From the NCBI RefSeq assembly GCF_046244365.1, contig NZ_CP176395.1:2418001-2482000 (forward strand): a stretch of 64,000 nt of DNA, given 5' to 3'. Position numbers and translations under genes: made by a program. The notes beneath the pieces are model-generated. The model had not been told where the DNA came from, ran no database searches, and was given only the letters and a program-made list of their open reading frames with translations. The DNA is from Paenibacillus_V sp046244365. Its GTDB lineage: Bacteria; Bacillota; Bacilli; Paenibacillales; NBRC-103111. This document shows, in pieces, positions 56,122 to 63,991 of this stretch (positions within the stretch are counted from its first letter, which is position 1; each line of letters begins with the position of its first letter).

Positions 56122-57360
56122 TTATCCTTTTGGACTCGTTCCGACGTAGACCGCATACTCGCCGTTTACGCCGCGAACCCACAGCCTCTGGTTTCTGCCG
56201 TCCGCATCTGCAAGCCATATATCGCCGCCGCCTTTGCCGTTTGTCCGCAGCCAGGCGATTTGCCGGTTAGCCGGCAAATATTGCGGCTGGGCGTCGCCCA
56301 GTCCATGCGGGGGCTTCGTGATCGTACGCGCATCCGCCGGATTGCCGGCGGATTGATTGACGAGGCTGGACATCGGAAATTGGAACGTTATCTCCGTGTT
56401 TCCGGCTGCTTTGCTGCGCGAAACGGTGAGGAGAGCCGGGCTTTGCCACGTAAAACCGGTATCGAGCATGCCTTGCGGCGTCAGCGATAAAGTGCGGTCG
56501 GGCGCTGACGGATCGTACAGCCTGAGTTGCTTGGGTTCCGAATAAAAGCGTCCCTGTCCGCCGATATATCCAAGCAGCGCTCCTTCCGGCGCCCACTGGA
56601 ACCAGTTAACATGACCCAGCATGTCATCGATTTTTCGGAACGTACGGCCGTCCGCCGACAGCAGGCAGAGCGAATTTGAATCCATCGACAGGGAGGCGGT
56701 AGGGAATGCGATAAAAGCGATCCAGCGGCCGTCCGCCGACCATTTGAACGTTGTCGTCCCTACTGCGAACAATTGTCCGGGATCGTTCGGAATGGTGTAG
56801 AAGAGCGCGCTTTTGGTCGTATCGAAATTTTCGGTTACCGGCACTTTGTAAATCTGGATATCCGTCCAGCCTGCAGGCGTCAGGTGCGAGCTCGTGGATA
56901 CGAGAAAGCTTTGACCGTCCGGATCCCAAGCATAGCTGCCGACTCCTCCGGTGACGTTCGCGAACGATTTCGGCAGCGGACCTGCTGCATCGACAACGTT
57001 CAGGATGCCGTCATCCTGAAAGGCAAGCAGGTTTGCTGCAGGCGACCAACGCAGGTTGCTTGCGAGTCCCGCAAACACCTGTTTGCCCCGCTTCGTTTCC
57101 GTATCGTAAATCCATGCCCCTTTTCCCGGCTTGACATAGGCTAGCAGCTTGCCGTCGGCCGACCAGGCGATGTCGTTTATAGGGTTCCCTCGGTCGATTC
57201 GGCTTTCGTTGTCGTTCACCTTCAACCAAAGTCCGCCGTCGCGGACGAAGGCGGCTTTCGGCTGGCCCGCTTTCTCTTTTGCAGAGGCGGATAACGGCTG
57301 CCATGCTAAGGTGAGAAAAGTCAGAAGAACGATGATCGTATACACCCTAAACCTTTTCAA
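56122..57360 (-). CDS. Secreted TolB/WD40-like beta-propeller protein
   Basis: A 412-residue protein with a signal peptide (~1-27, cleavage after SAS-A or ASA) and repeated propeller blades of the PD40 type: WSADGKLLAYVKPG, WSPAANLLAFQDDG, WDPDGQSFLVST, WSADGRWIAFIAF, WAPEGALLGYIGG, roughly every 45-50 residues. No catalytic domain is attached. TTG 57360 lies 7 nt after GAAAGGGG. Such proteins often act as extracellular scaffolds; the function is unknown. It is transcribed alone, ending at a strong terminator. Confidence 0.85.
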   Translation of the reverse strand: MKRFRVYTIIVLLTFLTLAWQPLSASAKEKAGQPKAAFVRDGGLWLKVNDNESRIDRGNPINDIAWSADGKLLAYVKPGKGAWIYDTETKRGKQVFAGLASNLRWSPAANLLAFQDDGILNVVDAAGPLPKSFANVTGGVGSYAWDPDGQSFLVSTSSHLTPAGWTDIQIYKVPVTENFDTTKSALFYTIPNDPGQLFAVGTTTFKWSADGRWIAFIAFPTASLSMDSNSLCLLSADGRTFRKIDDMLGHVNWFQWAPEGALLGYIGGQGRFYSEPKQLRLYDPSAPDRTLSLTPQGMLDTGFTWQSPALLTVSRSKAAGNTEITFQFPMSSLVNQSAGNPADARTITKPPHGLGDAQPQYLPANRQIAWLRTNGKGGGDIWLADADGRNQRLWVRGVNGEYAVYVGTSPKG

Positions 57361-57506
57361 GGAGAAGCCCCTTTCGGATACCCGTTATTTATGACTTAGC
57401 ATAACCGGATTTATCCAAAAATTGCGCAAGGAGCGGATCGTTGAGCGGTAATGGGAAGGAGGACAGGGAGCGCGCGAACTTGCCTTACCCATTAATCGGC
57501 TGTCAG

Positions 57507-58385
57507 CTACAGGAGCGCTTTCTTCACATAGTTCGGGAGAGCGAAGGAAGCCTCGAAAAGTTCGGGATTCATGTAACCGTTCTGCCGCCATTGAAGCCTC
57601 CTTATGTCTGCATGAAGCGGATCCCACTTTTTGGAGGCGATGACAAAGCTCCAGATTCCGCCGGGGAATACCGGTACGGCGGCTAAATAGACGCGAACGA
57701 TCGGAAATAATTTGTTCAGGTTGCGAACCGTATCGCGCATAATATTCGGATTATAGTAAGGCGATTCCGCATGGCAGACGAATATGCCGTCTTCGTTCAA
57801 GGCGCGGTAAGCCAGCTCATAGAAGGCGGGCTTATATAGAGCCGTCGAAGGGCCGTAAGGATCCGAACGGTCGACGATCAGCACGTCGTAGGTCGCCTTT
57901 TGCCCCTTGATCCAATGCAGGCCGTCACGGTAAATCAAGTGCACGCGGTCGTCGATCTCGTAAATCGCCGGATTGGACAGCCAAGCGCGGCTGACTTCGA
58001 CGACGCGGGCGTCGATCTCTACCACGTCGATTCGCTTGACGTCCGCATACTTTGCCGTTTCGCGCGCAGCCCCGCAGTCTCCGCCGCCGATAATCGCGAC
58101 CTTATTGGGTTCGGGATGAGTCGTCAGCGGCACGTGCGTCAGCATTTCGTTGTAAATAAATCCTTCCTTTGCGGTGGATTGGGGGATGCCGTCAAGCACA
58201 AGCATGCGCCCGAAGCCGGCTGTTTCCACTACGCTGATTTCCTGAAAGGAGGACTGCTCGTAATGAAGAAGACGCTCGATTTTATAGCCGATCTCGAGTC
58301 CCATTTCGGGAACGTCGTCGTACAGCCACAGCTCCTCACGCTCGCCTTCCTTATAGTAACCGGTCAGGTTCATCGGTTTGCCCAT
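57507..58385 (-). CDS. speE: Spermidine synthase-like aminopropyltransferase
   Basis: A 292-residue protein of the SpeE family, which transfers an aminopropyl group from decarboxylated AdoMet to putrescine. Family blocks: FQEISVVETAGFGRMLVLDG, GFIYNEMLTHVPL, the AdoMet loop IIGGGDCGAARE, VDVVEID-like RIDVVEIDARVVE and VDRSDPYGPSTALY. In the AdoMet loop the usual GGGDGG has become GGGDCG, and the catalytic D-S-T-E/D-P block reads DRSDP. ATG 58385 follows GAGGAGGAG, 4 nt after the upstream stop. It is coupled to a homospermidine-synthase-like gene. Confidence 0.88.
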   Translation of the reverse strand: MGKPMNLTGYYKEGEREELWLYDDVPEMGLEIGYKIERLLHYEQSSFQEISVVETAGFGRMLVLDGIPQSTAKEGFIYNEMLTHVPLTTHPEPNKVAIIGGGDCGAARETAKYADVKRIDVVEIDARVVEVSRAWLSNPAIYEIDDRVHLIYRDGLHWIKGQKATYDVLIVDRSDPYGPSTALYKPAFYELAYRALNEDGIFVCHAESPYYNPNIMRDTVRNLNKLFPIVRVYLAAVPVFPGGIWSFVIASKKWDPLHADIRRLQWRQNGYMNPELFEASFALPNYVKKALL

Positions 58386-58389
58386 AATT

Positions 58390-59709
58390 TCAACTCTCCT
58401 CCTCCACGATAGTTGTCGCCCGCGGCGGAACCGTATCCGGCGGAGAGTCGTCCGGGACGATCATCCGATCCAGCAGAAGCCCGTCCGGAGCTGCATTTTC
58501 TCCTGTAATAAACTGTTTCATATACTGCGACACGTATTCGCCGTAGCGGGTGTTCGTGCCGAGCAGAAGCTCGTCGACGTAATAAACGCCCTTCGGAAGC
58601 GTATCCAGCACGACGGAAGCGACGGCTCCGTACACGCCACAGGCTACCTGATAGTAAGTTGCGTTCGTCGGAAAAGCCGGATAAACGTCCTTAGTGGCGA
58701 GCGCATTCAGCATATACGTTTCTTTGTCGTCATAAACCAGCAGAACGCCTACCGTATCTTCGCCGATCAGATCCGCTTTCGTCGGGTCGAGCACCTGCAT
58801 ATCCCATTCCCATAAGTCGTCCTGCACGGGAAGGTGACGCCGGATCGCCTCGGTCATTTGCTCGCTGACGCGATAAATAAAGCCCGTTTCCATACCAAAC
58901 AGCTGGCTGAGCGAAATGACTTCCTCGTGCGGCATCAGGCAGCCTGTGAACGTCTTGTCGCCGAGCCGGACCCGAAATTCCATGGCATACACATCATCGT
59001 ATATAAAAAGCGGCGTCCCGCGCTGCATGAACATCGGATAATTTAACAGCGCTTCATCCAAGAAGCATTCGGGCGACCAGGTCGTATATATCGAGTTCGG
59101 CTTCATTAGCGATGCATCGGCAAAAAAGGTCGTATCGTGCTCCACGATATAGCAGGCTTTGGGTGGTTTATCCGGATTTCGTCTCATTAATTCGATCGCC
59201 ATCCATTGGACGACGCCCGGATTCATGCCGGAGCCGACGATCGCCGTTAGATTTGAAAAAGTATTCTTCACCGTTTCGAATCGTTCCGACCGGCACAACA
59301 GCGTGAAGCCCTCGAGAGTAGGATCGTCGTCGACCGCCGTATTTTCCAGCGCGGTATTGACATAGGCGACGCCGAGCTCGTTGCAGCAGCCGATCATTTG
59401 GACGGTGTCCGCCCAGGAAACGTCGATCACAAGCTGCGTGCCGGTTTTTCGCAGATGCTCGCGAAATCCCGGTAAATCATGCAAATCGAATTGATGCAGA
59501 ACCAACTGTTTTTTCAGATGCGGAAACAAGCGGTTGTAGTACGTTTTGTTCTTTTGCCGGTAGTCGACCAGGTGGATTCGGCATTGCCTTATCCAGCCGT
59601 GAATCGGATCATCACCATCCTGTGCTGCATGATGGAGGATGGAAAGGACCGCTTTGGCGACACCCCCGGCGCTTCCAAGCAACGTCAGAACCGGTTGACT
59701 GGGCCTCAT
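58390..59709 (-). CDS. Homospermidine synthase-like / saccharopine dehydrogenase family protein
   Basis: A 439-residue NAD(P)-binding protein of the saccharopine dehydrogenase family. Features that recall bacterial homospermidine synthase, in order, are LLGSAGGVAKAVL (nucleotide loop), NPGVVQWMAIELM (~170), EHDTTFF...TTWSPECFLDEAL (~200-235), LMPHEEVISLSQLF (~285) and GVLLVYDDKETYML (~345). Homospermidine synthase joins two putrescine units with NAD as an internal redox cofactor. ATG 59709 is preferred (AGGAGGG 7 nt upstream). Followed after 4 nt by speE, so a polyamine role is likely. Another saccharopine-dehydrogenase-like function is not excluded. Confidence 0.72.
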   Translation of the reverse strand: MRPSQPVLTLLGSAGGVAKAVLSILHHAAQDGDDPIHGWIRQCRIHLVDYRQKNKTYYNRLFPHLKKQLVLHQFDLHDLPGFREHLRKTGTQLVIDVSWADTVQMIGCCNELGVAYVNTALENTAVDDDPTLEGFTLLCRSERFETVKNTFSNLTAIVGSGMNPGVVQWMAIELMRRNPDKPPKACYIVEHDTTFFADASLMKPNSIYTTWSPECFLDEALLNYPMFMQRGTPLFIYDDVYAMEFRVRLGDKTFTGCLMPHEEVISLSQLFGMETGFIYRVSEQMTEAIRRHLPVQDDLWEWDMQVLDPTKADLIGEDTVGVLLVYDDKETYMLNALATKDVYPAFPTNATYYQVACGVYGAVASVVLDTLPKGVYYVDELLLGTNTRYGEYVSQYMKQFITGENAAPDGLLLDRMIVPDDSPPDTVPPRATTIVEEES

Positions 59710-59743
59710 TGGCATTCCCTCCTAAAACATTTCCCCACAAAGT

Positions 59744-59812
59744 GAAGCAGATGCTCCGATGCGTATTCCGAGTACTTTGCGGGGGGATTCCGGAATACGA
59801 GCAATCTGCTTC
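59744..59812. repeat. Long imperfect inverted repeat between divergent genes
   Basis: Arms 59744-59770 and 59791-59812 share GAAGCAGAT...GCTC...TATTCCG and its reverse complement, with a 20-nt loop. It lies just upstream of the polyamine operon and would be at the 5' side of its transcript, or serve as a terminator-like barrier. No T-run follows. Confidence 0.55.
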
Positions 59813-59947
59813 TCTATCATTTTATGCAGGCGGGGGATGCTTGTTTTCATAGAAACGCACACGCCCGATAAAAAAGGCGAAACGGATCAGCATGTCAAAC
59901 GTAGGAAAAGCTAGGGATACGATTCAATCACGTTTGGAGGAATGGCC

Positions 59948-60295
59948 ATGAAATGTCCGGTATGCCATGACGTACGGATGAGGGAAGTGGACAAGAACGG
60001 GATCATGATCGACGTTTGTCCGGATTGCAAAGGGGTATGGCTGGATCGCGGCGAACTGGAGAAGCTGACCCAGGGAATGCGCGAGGTTCGGCAAAGCTAC
60101 GAGCAGTGGAACGATCGCCGCGATCATGATGACGATGACGACTACAGAAAGCATGCGAAGCATGACGATTACAATCGCAGCAGCGGCTACGACGACAATA
60201 AACAGAACCCCTACAACGGGCAGCAGGGCCAATACGGCTACGGCAAGCATAAGAAGAAAAAAACGGTATTCGACGTTTTCGATGATTTGTTTTAA
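59948..60295 (+). CDS. Small zinc-ribbon (TFIIB-type) protein
   Basis: A 115-residue protein. The N-terminal zinc ribbon has CPVC (residues 3-6) and CPDC (25-28), ending VWLDRGELEKL, a typical zf-TFIIB domain of unknown role. An acidic Asp-rich stretch (~57-63), a Gln/Tyr/Gly-rich region and a Lys-rich cluster follow, with VFDVFDDLF at the end. ATG 59948 is chosen (GGAGG 7 nt upstream; the ATG at 59942 is too close). It is likely cytosolic; the charged tail may bind nucleic acid or a partner. Confidence 0.8.
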   Translation: MKCPVCHDVRMREVDKNGIMIDVCPDCKGVWLDRGELEKLTQGMREVRQSYEQWNDRRDHDDDDDYRKHAKHDDYNRSSGYDDNKQNPYNGQQGQYGYGKHKKKKTVFDVFDDLF

Positions 60296-60402
60296 GGAAG
60301 AAACTCGGACGCTTCTGCCGCGATCCTCGCAGCAGGGCGTCTTTTGCCGTTTCCGGCGCCATCGCTTTTATGATAGAATGGGAATAAGTGGGGAGGGTTC
60401 GC

Positions 60403-61071
60403 ATGGGGAAAATTATAGGCTTTGTGCTGCTCTGGCGGCTGCTCGGTAATCCGATATTGGCTTTGCTTGTATTGCTGGCCATTCTATATTTGCTCGACAG
60501 GCGCTTCATCGGCCTGATGCCTAGCTTCGTCAAGCCGTTCAAGAGAAGCCGGAAATTGGCCCGGCTGCGTCAGGAGCTTGCGGCAAGTCCGCATCATACA
60601 AGCGGCAAACTGGAGGCGGCCCGGCTGCTGATCGAGAAGAAGAAATACAAGGAAGCGCTAGATTATCTTGAGCAGGTTCGTCCGATCATGGACGACTCGG
60701 CGGAGGTTATCTATGAAACCGGCTTTTGCCGGCTGAAGCTCGGCGATATAGCCGAAGGAGAGCGTCTCGTGCTGCAAAGTCTTCAAATGAACCCCCGCCT
60801 CAAATACGGGGAGCCTTATTTGAAGCTAGGCGAAGCGTTCGCCGAAAGCGACCCGGGTAAAGCGATTTCCTATTTGATGCAGTTCCGCACCGAGCACTCT
60901 TCTTCTTGCGAGGCATACTACCGGCTCGGCAAGCTGTATGCACAGCTTGGCAGAGCGGCGGAGGCGAAGGATGCGTTCCGCGAAACGGTGCAAATTTATC
61001 GCAGCCTGCCCAAATACAAACGGCGCTCCGAACGAAAATGGGCACTGCTAGCGAGATTACAGCGGGGGTAG
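60403..61071 (+). CDS. TPR-repeat membrane protein
   Basis: A 222-residue protein: N-terminal hydrophobic segment (~5-35), then tetratricopeptide-like helices from ~60 (HTSGKLEAARLLIEKKKYKEALDYLEQV; ETGFCRLKLGDIAEGERLVLQSLQMNP; AYYRLGKLYAQLGRAAEAKDAFRETV). Such repeats mediate protein contacts. ATG 60403 follows GGGGAGGG. A small Cys protein follows after 11 nt. No enzyme motif is visible. Confidence 0.8.
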   Translation: MGKIIGFVLLWRLLGNPILALLVLLAILYLLDRRFIGLMPSFVKPFKRSRKLARLRQELAASPHHTSGKLEAARLLIEKKKYKEALDYLEQVRPIMDDSAEVIYETGFCRLKLGDIAEGERLVLQSLQMNPRLKYGEPYLKLGEAFAESDPGKAISYLMQFRTEHSSSCEAYYRLGKLYAQLGRAAEAKDAFRETVQIYRSLPKYKRRSERKWALLARLQRG

Positions 61072-61082
61072 GCATCAACGAT

Positions 61083-61259
61083 ATGCATATGGAAGCGAGA
61101 AGAATCGACTGCATGAAATGCCGCTATTACTATGTAACCTGGGACAAAAATTTTCCGCGCGGCTGCAAATTTTTCGATTTCAAAAGTTCGCAAATGCCTT
61201 CGATCGTCGTCAGGCAGTCGTCCGGAACCCCGTGCTTGAAATTCGAGCCAAAAGGCTGA
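61083..61259 (+). CDS. Conserved 58-residue Cys-containing protein
   Basis: A 58-residue protein with Cys10-x2-Cys13, Cys28 and Cys51, in the order DCMKCRYYYVTWD, FPRGCKFFDF, MPSIVV and SGTPC. The spacing resembles a small conserved zinc- or iron-binding family that is sometimes fused to or labelled as uracil-DNA glycosylase; there is no glycosylase domain here. ATG 61083 is the likely start, with a G-rich site 14 nt upstream that overlaps the end of the TPR gene. Co-transcribed with it and ended by the terminator at 61284. Confidence 0.65.
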   Translation: MHMEARRIDCMKCRYYYVTWDKNFPRGCKFFDFKSSQMPSIVVRQSSGTPCLKFEPKG

Positions 61260-61283
61260 ACGATACGTTAACAATAAGGCAAA

Positions 61284-61310
61284 CTCGCTTTCGTCCGGAA
61301 GCGGGTTTTT
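61284..61310 (+). terminator. Terminator of the TPR/Cys-protein unit
   Basis: CTCGCTTTC/GGAAGCGGG stem (G-T pairs included), 4-nt loop, T6. Confidence 0.85.
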
Positions 61311-61584
61311 TATTGTGCGGCGGATGCCGCCTGATAAAGTAGGGGTCAAAGCTAGGGCATACTTTTTAGAGAACCACTACGGGCTGGTTTCCGCTATTTG
61401 CTTTACTTTTCGGACGGATGACGTATTGAATGACTTCCTTTTGCCGGGGGCGCTGGAGAATGCGGAACGGTTTAGAGCGCGCATTCTATTCCTCACTGAA
61501 AAGCGTCGAGCGAAAATCGATTCGGACAACATGGCGCACGGTCGTGTGTCGCAGGATGAAGGAGCGTTAGAACGCCGTTACGAG
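61311..61584. other. Intergenic stretch without supported gene
   Basis: A plus-strand frame stays open here, but it runs through the 61585 terminator, has no ribosome site and shows no recognised motif. No convincing regulatory element was seen. Confidence 0.5.
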
Positions 61585-61633
61585 AAAAGTCCTCCGAAGA
61601 AAGCGGAGGGCCGGTTTCTTCGGAGGACTTTTT
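61585..61633. terminator. Bidirectional terminator at the end of thiO
   Basis: An 18-bp perfect stem (AAAAGTCCTCCGAAGAAA and its complement) around a 12-nt loop, with T5 after it in plus orientation and A-rich flank for the minus strand. It stands 38 nt beyond the thiO stop. Confidence 0.92.
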
Positions 61634-61670
61634 GGACGGTCGCTGGAGCGCATGCAACGCGAGCAGTTAG

Positions 61671-62780
61671 TTAAGCTTTAGCCGCATGAACCCGCTCGGG
61701 GGAATACGGCGTCAAATCCGTCGCAGGCGCTTCTCCTGACGCAAGCCGGCCGATCAGTTCCGCCGTTACCGGCGCAAGCAGGATCCCGTTACGGTAGTGT
61801 CCTGTAGCGACGATCAAGCCAGGGGCATCGGCTACCTTGCCGATATACGGCAAGCCGTCCGGCGTACCGGGGCGCAAGCCTGCCCAGGTTTTGAGGAACC
61901 TTGCGTCTTTTACCGCAGGCAGCAAAGCCTCGGCCTTGGCATAGACGGCGGCGATACCGGCTGCCGTCGGCGACTTGTCGAAGCCGACTTCCAGCTGCGT
62001 AGCGCCGATCGTAAGCGTTCCGTCCTGGCGCGGAATGATGTAGCAGCCCTGGGTAAACGCGGTTTTGCGGATCGGCAGCGAAGCGGGTCGGACGGCGAAG
62101 CACTGTCCTTTGACCGGAAAAAGCGGGAGCTTGAGTCCGGTTCCTTCAAGCAGCTCGCCGCCCCAGGCACCCGCCGTGACGATAATCTGATCGGCATAAA
62201 GCGGTCCTTGCGGGCTGCGAACGCCGCGAATGCGGCCGTTTTCGCGGATGATTCCAAGCGCCGGCGTCCACGGCATAATCCGGCAGCCGGACTGCTGCAG
62301 TACAGCTTGCAGCGAGCGGGCCAGATGCAGCGGATGAATCTGGTGATCGCTCTCGAAATAGAGTCCGCCGCGAACATGAGGAGACAGCGCCGGCTCCAGT
62401 TTGCGGATTTCATCCGTCTCAAGCCAAGAGCAGCCGATCCAGGGCGTCCTGCCGCGCAGCTCCTGCTCGTCTTCCTCCGACAGCGCCGCACGGACGATTC
62501 CTTCCGCCGTATATTGCGGCGAGATGCCGGTCAGCTCGAAGAGCTCCTCCGTCCAAGGGCGGTACAAACGCTGGCTTTCCTTGCACAGCTCGTAAAACGG
62601 GCCGTCCTGATGAATCTCCACATGCGCCCCCAGCATGCCGGCTGCGGCTGTCGACGCTTCTTCGTTCAAGCCGCCTTTATCAAGCAGCGTGACGGCAAAT
62701 CCCCGTTTGGTCAATTCATAAGCGATGGAACACCCGATGATCCCGCCGCCGACGACGATGGCCGATTCACGTGTCGTCAT
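61671..62780 (-). CDS. thiO: Glycine oxidase ThiO
   Basis: A 369-residue FAD enzyme of the DAO family. It oxidises glycine to the imine used for the thiazole ring of thiamine. The FAD loop is VVGGGIIGCSIAYEL (~8-22). The DAO segment LPLFPVKGQCFAVRP, the substrate-loop region YIIPRQDGTLTIGAT and the C-terminal GLRPGTPDGLPYIG...GHYRNGILLAP all match. ATG 62780 follows GAGGAGGG. tenI lies upstream on the same strand but is separated by 500 bp of repeats; a GTTAGC/GCTAAC leader hairpin lies within ~90 bp of the start. Confidence 0.93.
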   Translation of the reverse strand: MTTRESAIVVGGGIIGCSIAYELTKRGFAVTLLDKGGLNEEASTAAAGMLGAHVEIHQDGPFYELCKESQRLYRPWTEELFELTGISPQYTAEGIVRAALSEEDEQELRGRTPWIGCSWLETDEIRKLEPALSPHVRGGLYFESDHQIHPLHLARSLQAVLQQSGCRIMPWTPALGIIRENGRIRGVRSPQGPLYADQIIVTAGAWGGELLEGTGLKLPLFPVKGQCFAVRPASLPIRKTAFTQGCYIIPRQDGTLTIGATQLEVGFDKSPTAAGIAAVYAKAEALLPAVKDARFLKTWAGLRPGTPDGLPYIGKVADAPGLIVATGHYRNGILLAPVTAELIGRLASGEAPATDLTPYSPERVHAAKA

Positions 62781-62885
62781 CGAAATCCCTCCTCAAATAA
62801 TCCCCTTAAAGTAAAAGTTAGCGCTGCAGAAGCGGATGGCCGAAGATCTGGAGTCCTGCTTTGCGGCTAACGAGCTGTCGTTTCA

Positions 62886-63036
62886 CTACTTATTCATGCG
62901 CCGACGGTTGTCTAACGCTCCAACTACTTGTTCATGCGCCGACGGTTGTCTAACGCTCCAACTACTTGTTCATGCGCCGACGGTTGTCTAACGCTCCAAC
63001 TACTTGTTCATGCGCCGACGGTTGTCTAACATATCA
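62886..63036. repeat. Four tandem copies of a 38-bp unit
   Basis: Units start at 62886, 62924, 62962 and 63000. Each contains TTCATGCGCCGACGG and TTGTCTAACGCTCCAA. The first differs by one base; the last diverges after TTGTCTAAC. There is no open frame and no ribosome site. It lies between tenI and thiO. Confidence 0.85.
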
Positions 63037-63049
63037 ACTAGCTACGGTT

Positions 63050-63256
63050 TAGTGAAGCAAACTTCATTATTAGTGAACGTAACTTCACTATTTACGCTGA
63101 AGTTTGACCCATTTTATCTTGATAGTGAACTATAGGTAACTAATAGTGAACATTTGGGCTTTAATAGTGAAGTTTCCTTCACTAAACCTTCCGTTTCCTC
63201 TATTTAGCATGCAAATAGTGAACTTTCCTTCACTATTAGTGAACCCAGCTTCACTA
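63050..63256. repeat. Array of TAGTGAA-N6-TTCACTA palindromes
   Basis: Palindromic 20-mers occur at 63050 (one arm TTCATTA), 63071, 63165, 63216 and 63237. Isolated TAGTGAA half-sites lie at 63123 and 63144. Loops are CGTAAC, GTTTCC, CTTTCC, CCCAGC and GCAAAC. The array sits immediately 3' of tenI and abuts the 38-bp repeats. Confidence 0.85.
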
Positions 63257-63282
63257 ACGAACCAACCAGGTTATCCTACGCA

Positions 63283-63918
63283 TCAAAAAGCGATTTTCGG
63301 CGTGTAGCGGCTGCCATCGAGCTTTTCCCGATAGCGCAGCGTTTGCCCGGCAGGATCATCATGCGCCAAAATGCCGGACAAAACGGCGATTCCCGCGCAG
63401 CCGGTCGATAGCACGTCTTCCACGTTGCCGGGTTCGATTCCGCCGATGGCGATGACCGGCGCCTCCGCCGCATTCACGACGGCGGCCAGCGCTTCCAATC
63501 CGCGCGGAGCGAGTCCTTCTTTGGAGCCCGTAGCAAAAATATGTCCGAACAATATATAATCGGCGCCCTCGGCGCGAGCCCGGGCCGCTTCGTCCAAGCT
63601 ATGCACGGATAAGCCGATGCGCGTCCCTTGCGGCATAATCGTTCTAGCCAAATATGGAGGCAAGCTAGTATAACCAAGCTGGACGCCTGGAGCCGCTACG
63701 GCAGCCGCAGCGTCAAGTCTGTCGTTGACATAAATGGCGGTGCCGGGCAGTGCGGTACGCAGTTTATTATACCAGTCGAGTATCTCTTTGGCACTGCGGG
63801 ATTTTTCGCGAATATGCAGAGCATCGATGCAGTTCGGCGGACAGTGGGACAATCTGGCCGTCACTTCTTCCAGCGTCTGCTTCCCCGTCGTGATCAGATG
63901 CAAAACATGCGTCGACAT
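63283..63918 (-). CDS. tenI: Thiazole tautomerase TenI
   Basis: A 211-residue TIM-barrel protein of the ThiE/TenI family. The blocks IGLSVHSLDEAARARAEGAD, YILFGHIFATGSKEGL and PVIAIGGIEPGNVEDVLSTGCAGIAVLSGI match Bacillus TenI (SVHS, FGHVF), not ThiE. TenI aromatises the thiazole phosphate intermediate. The start is ATG 63918, preceded by GGAGGCGG. The next gene in the same direction is thiO, 500 bp away, as in the tenI-thiO order of Bacillus but with a repeat-filled gap. Confidence 0.9.
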   Translation of the reverse strand: MSTHVLHLITTGKQTLEEVTARLSHCPPNCIDALHIREKSRSAKEILDWYNKLRTALPGTAIYVNDRLDAAAAVAAPGVQLGYTSLPPYLARTIMPQGTRIGLSVHSLDEAARARAEGADYILFGHIFATGSKEGLAPRGLEALAAVVNAAEAPVIAIGGIEPGNVEDVLSTGCAGIAVLSGILAHDDPAGQTLRYREKLDGSRYTPKIAF

Positions 63919-63991
63919 AACGTCGGCCGCCTCCTATCGTTCCCCATGGGTGGAATCGGTTCAGCAACACGATTTTACCGGGGGTGTTCGT

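Noticed and set aside
61315..61674. A 119-codon plus-strand frame
   Set aside because: It runs through a perfect bidirectional terminator and lacks a ribosome site.
61797..62870. A 357-codon plus-strand frame opposite thiO
   Set aside because: ThiO on the minus strand is well supported; the opposite frame has no motif or ribosome site.
62886..63256. CRISPR array or origin iterons
   Set aside because: The 38-bp units are directly abutting with no spacers; the palindromes vary only in their loops. There is no replication initiator gene nearby.
62781..63282. TPP riboswitch for thiO
   Set aside because: No CTGAGA...ACCTGATC-type thi-box is present; the region is filled by repeats.
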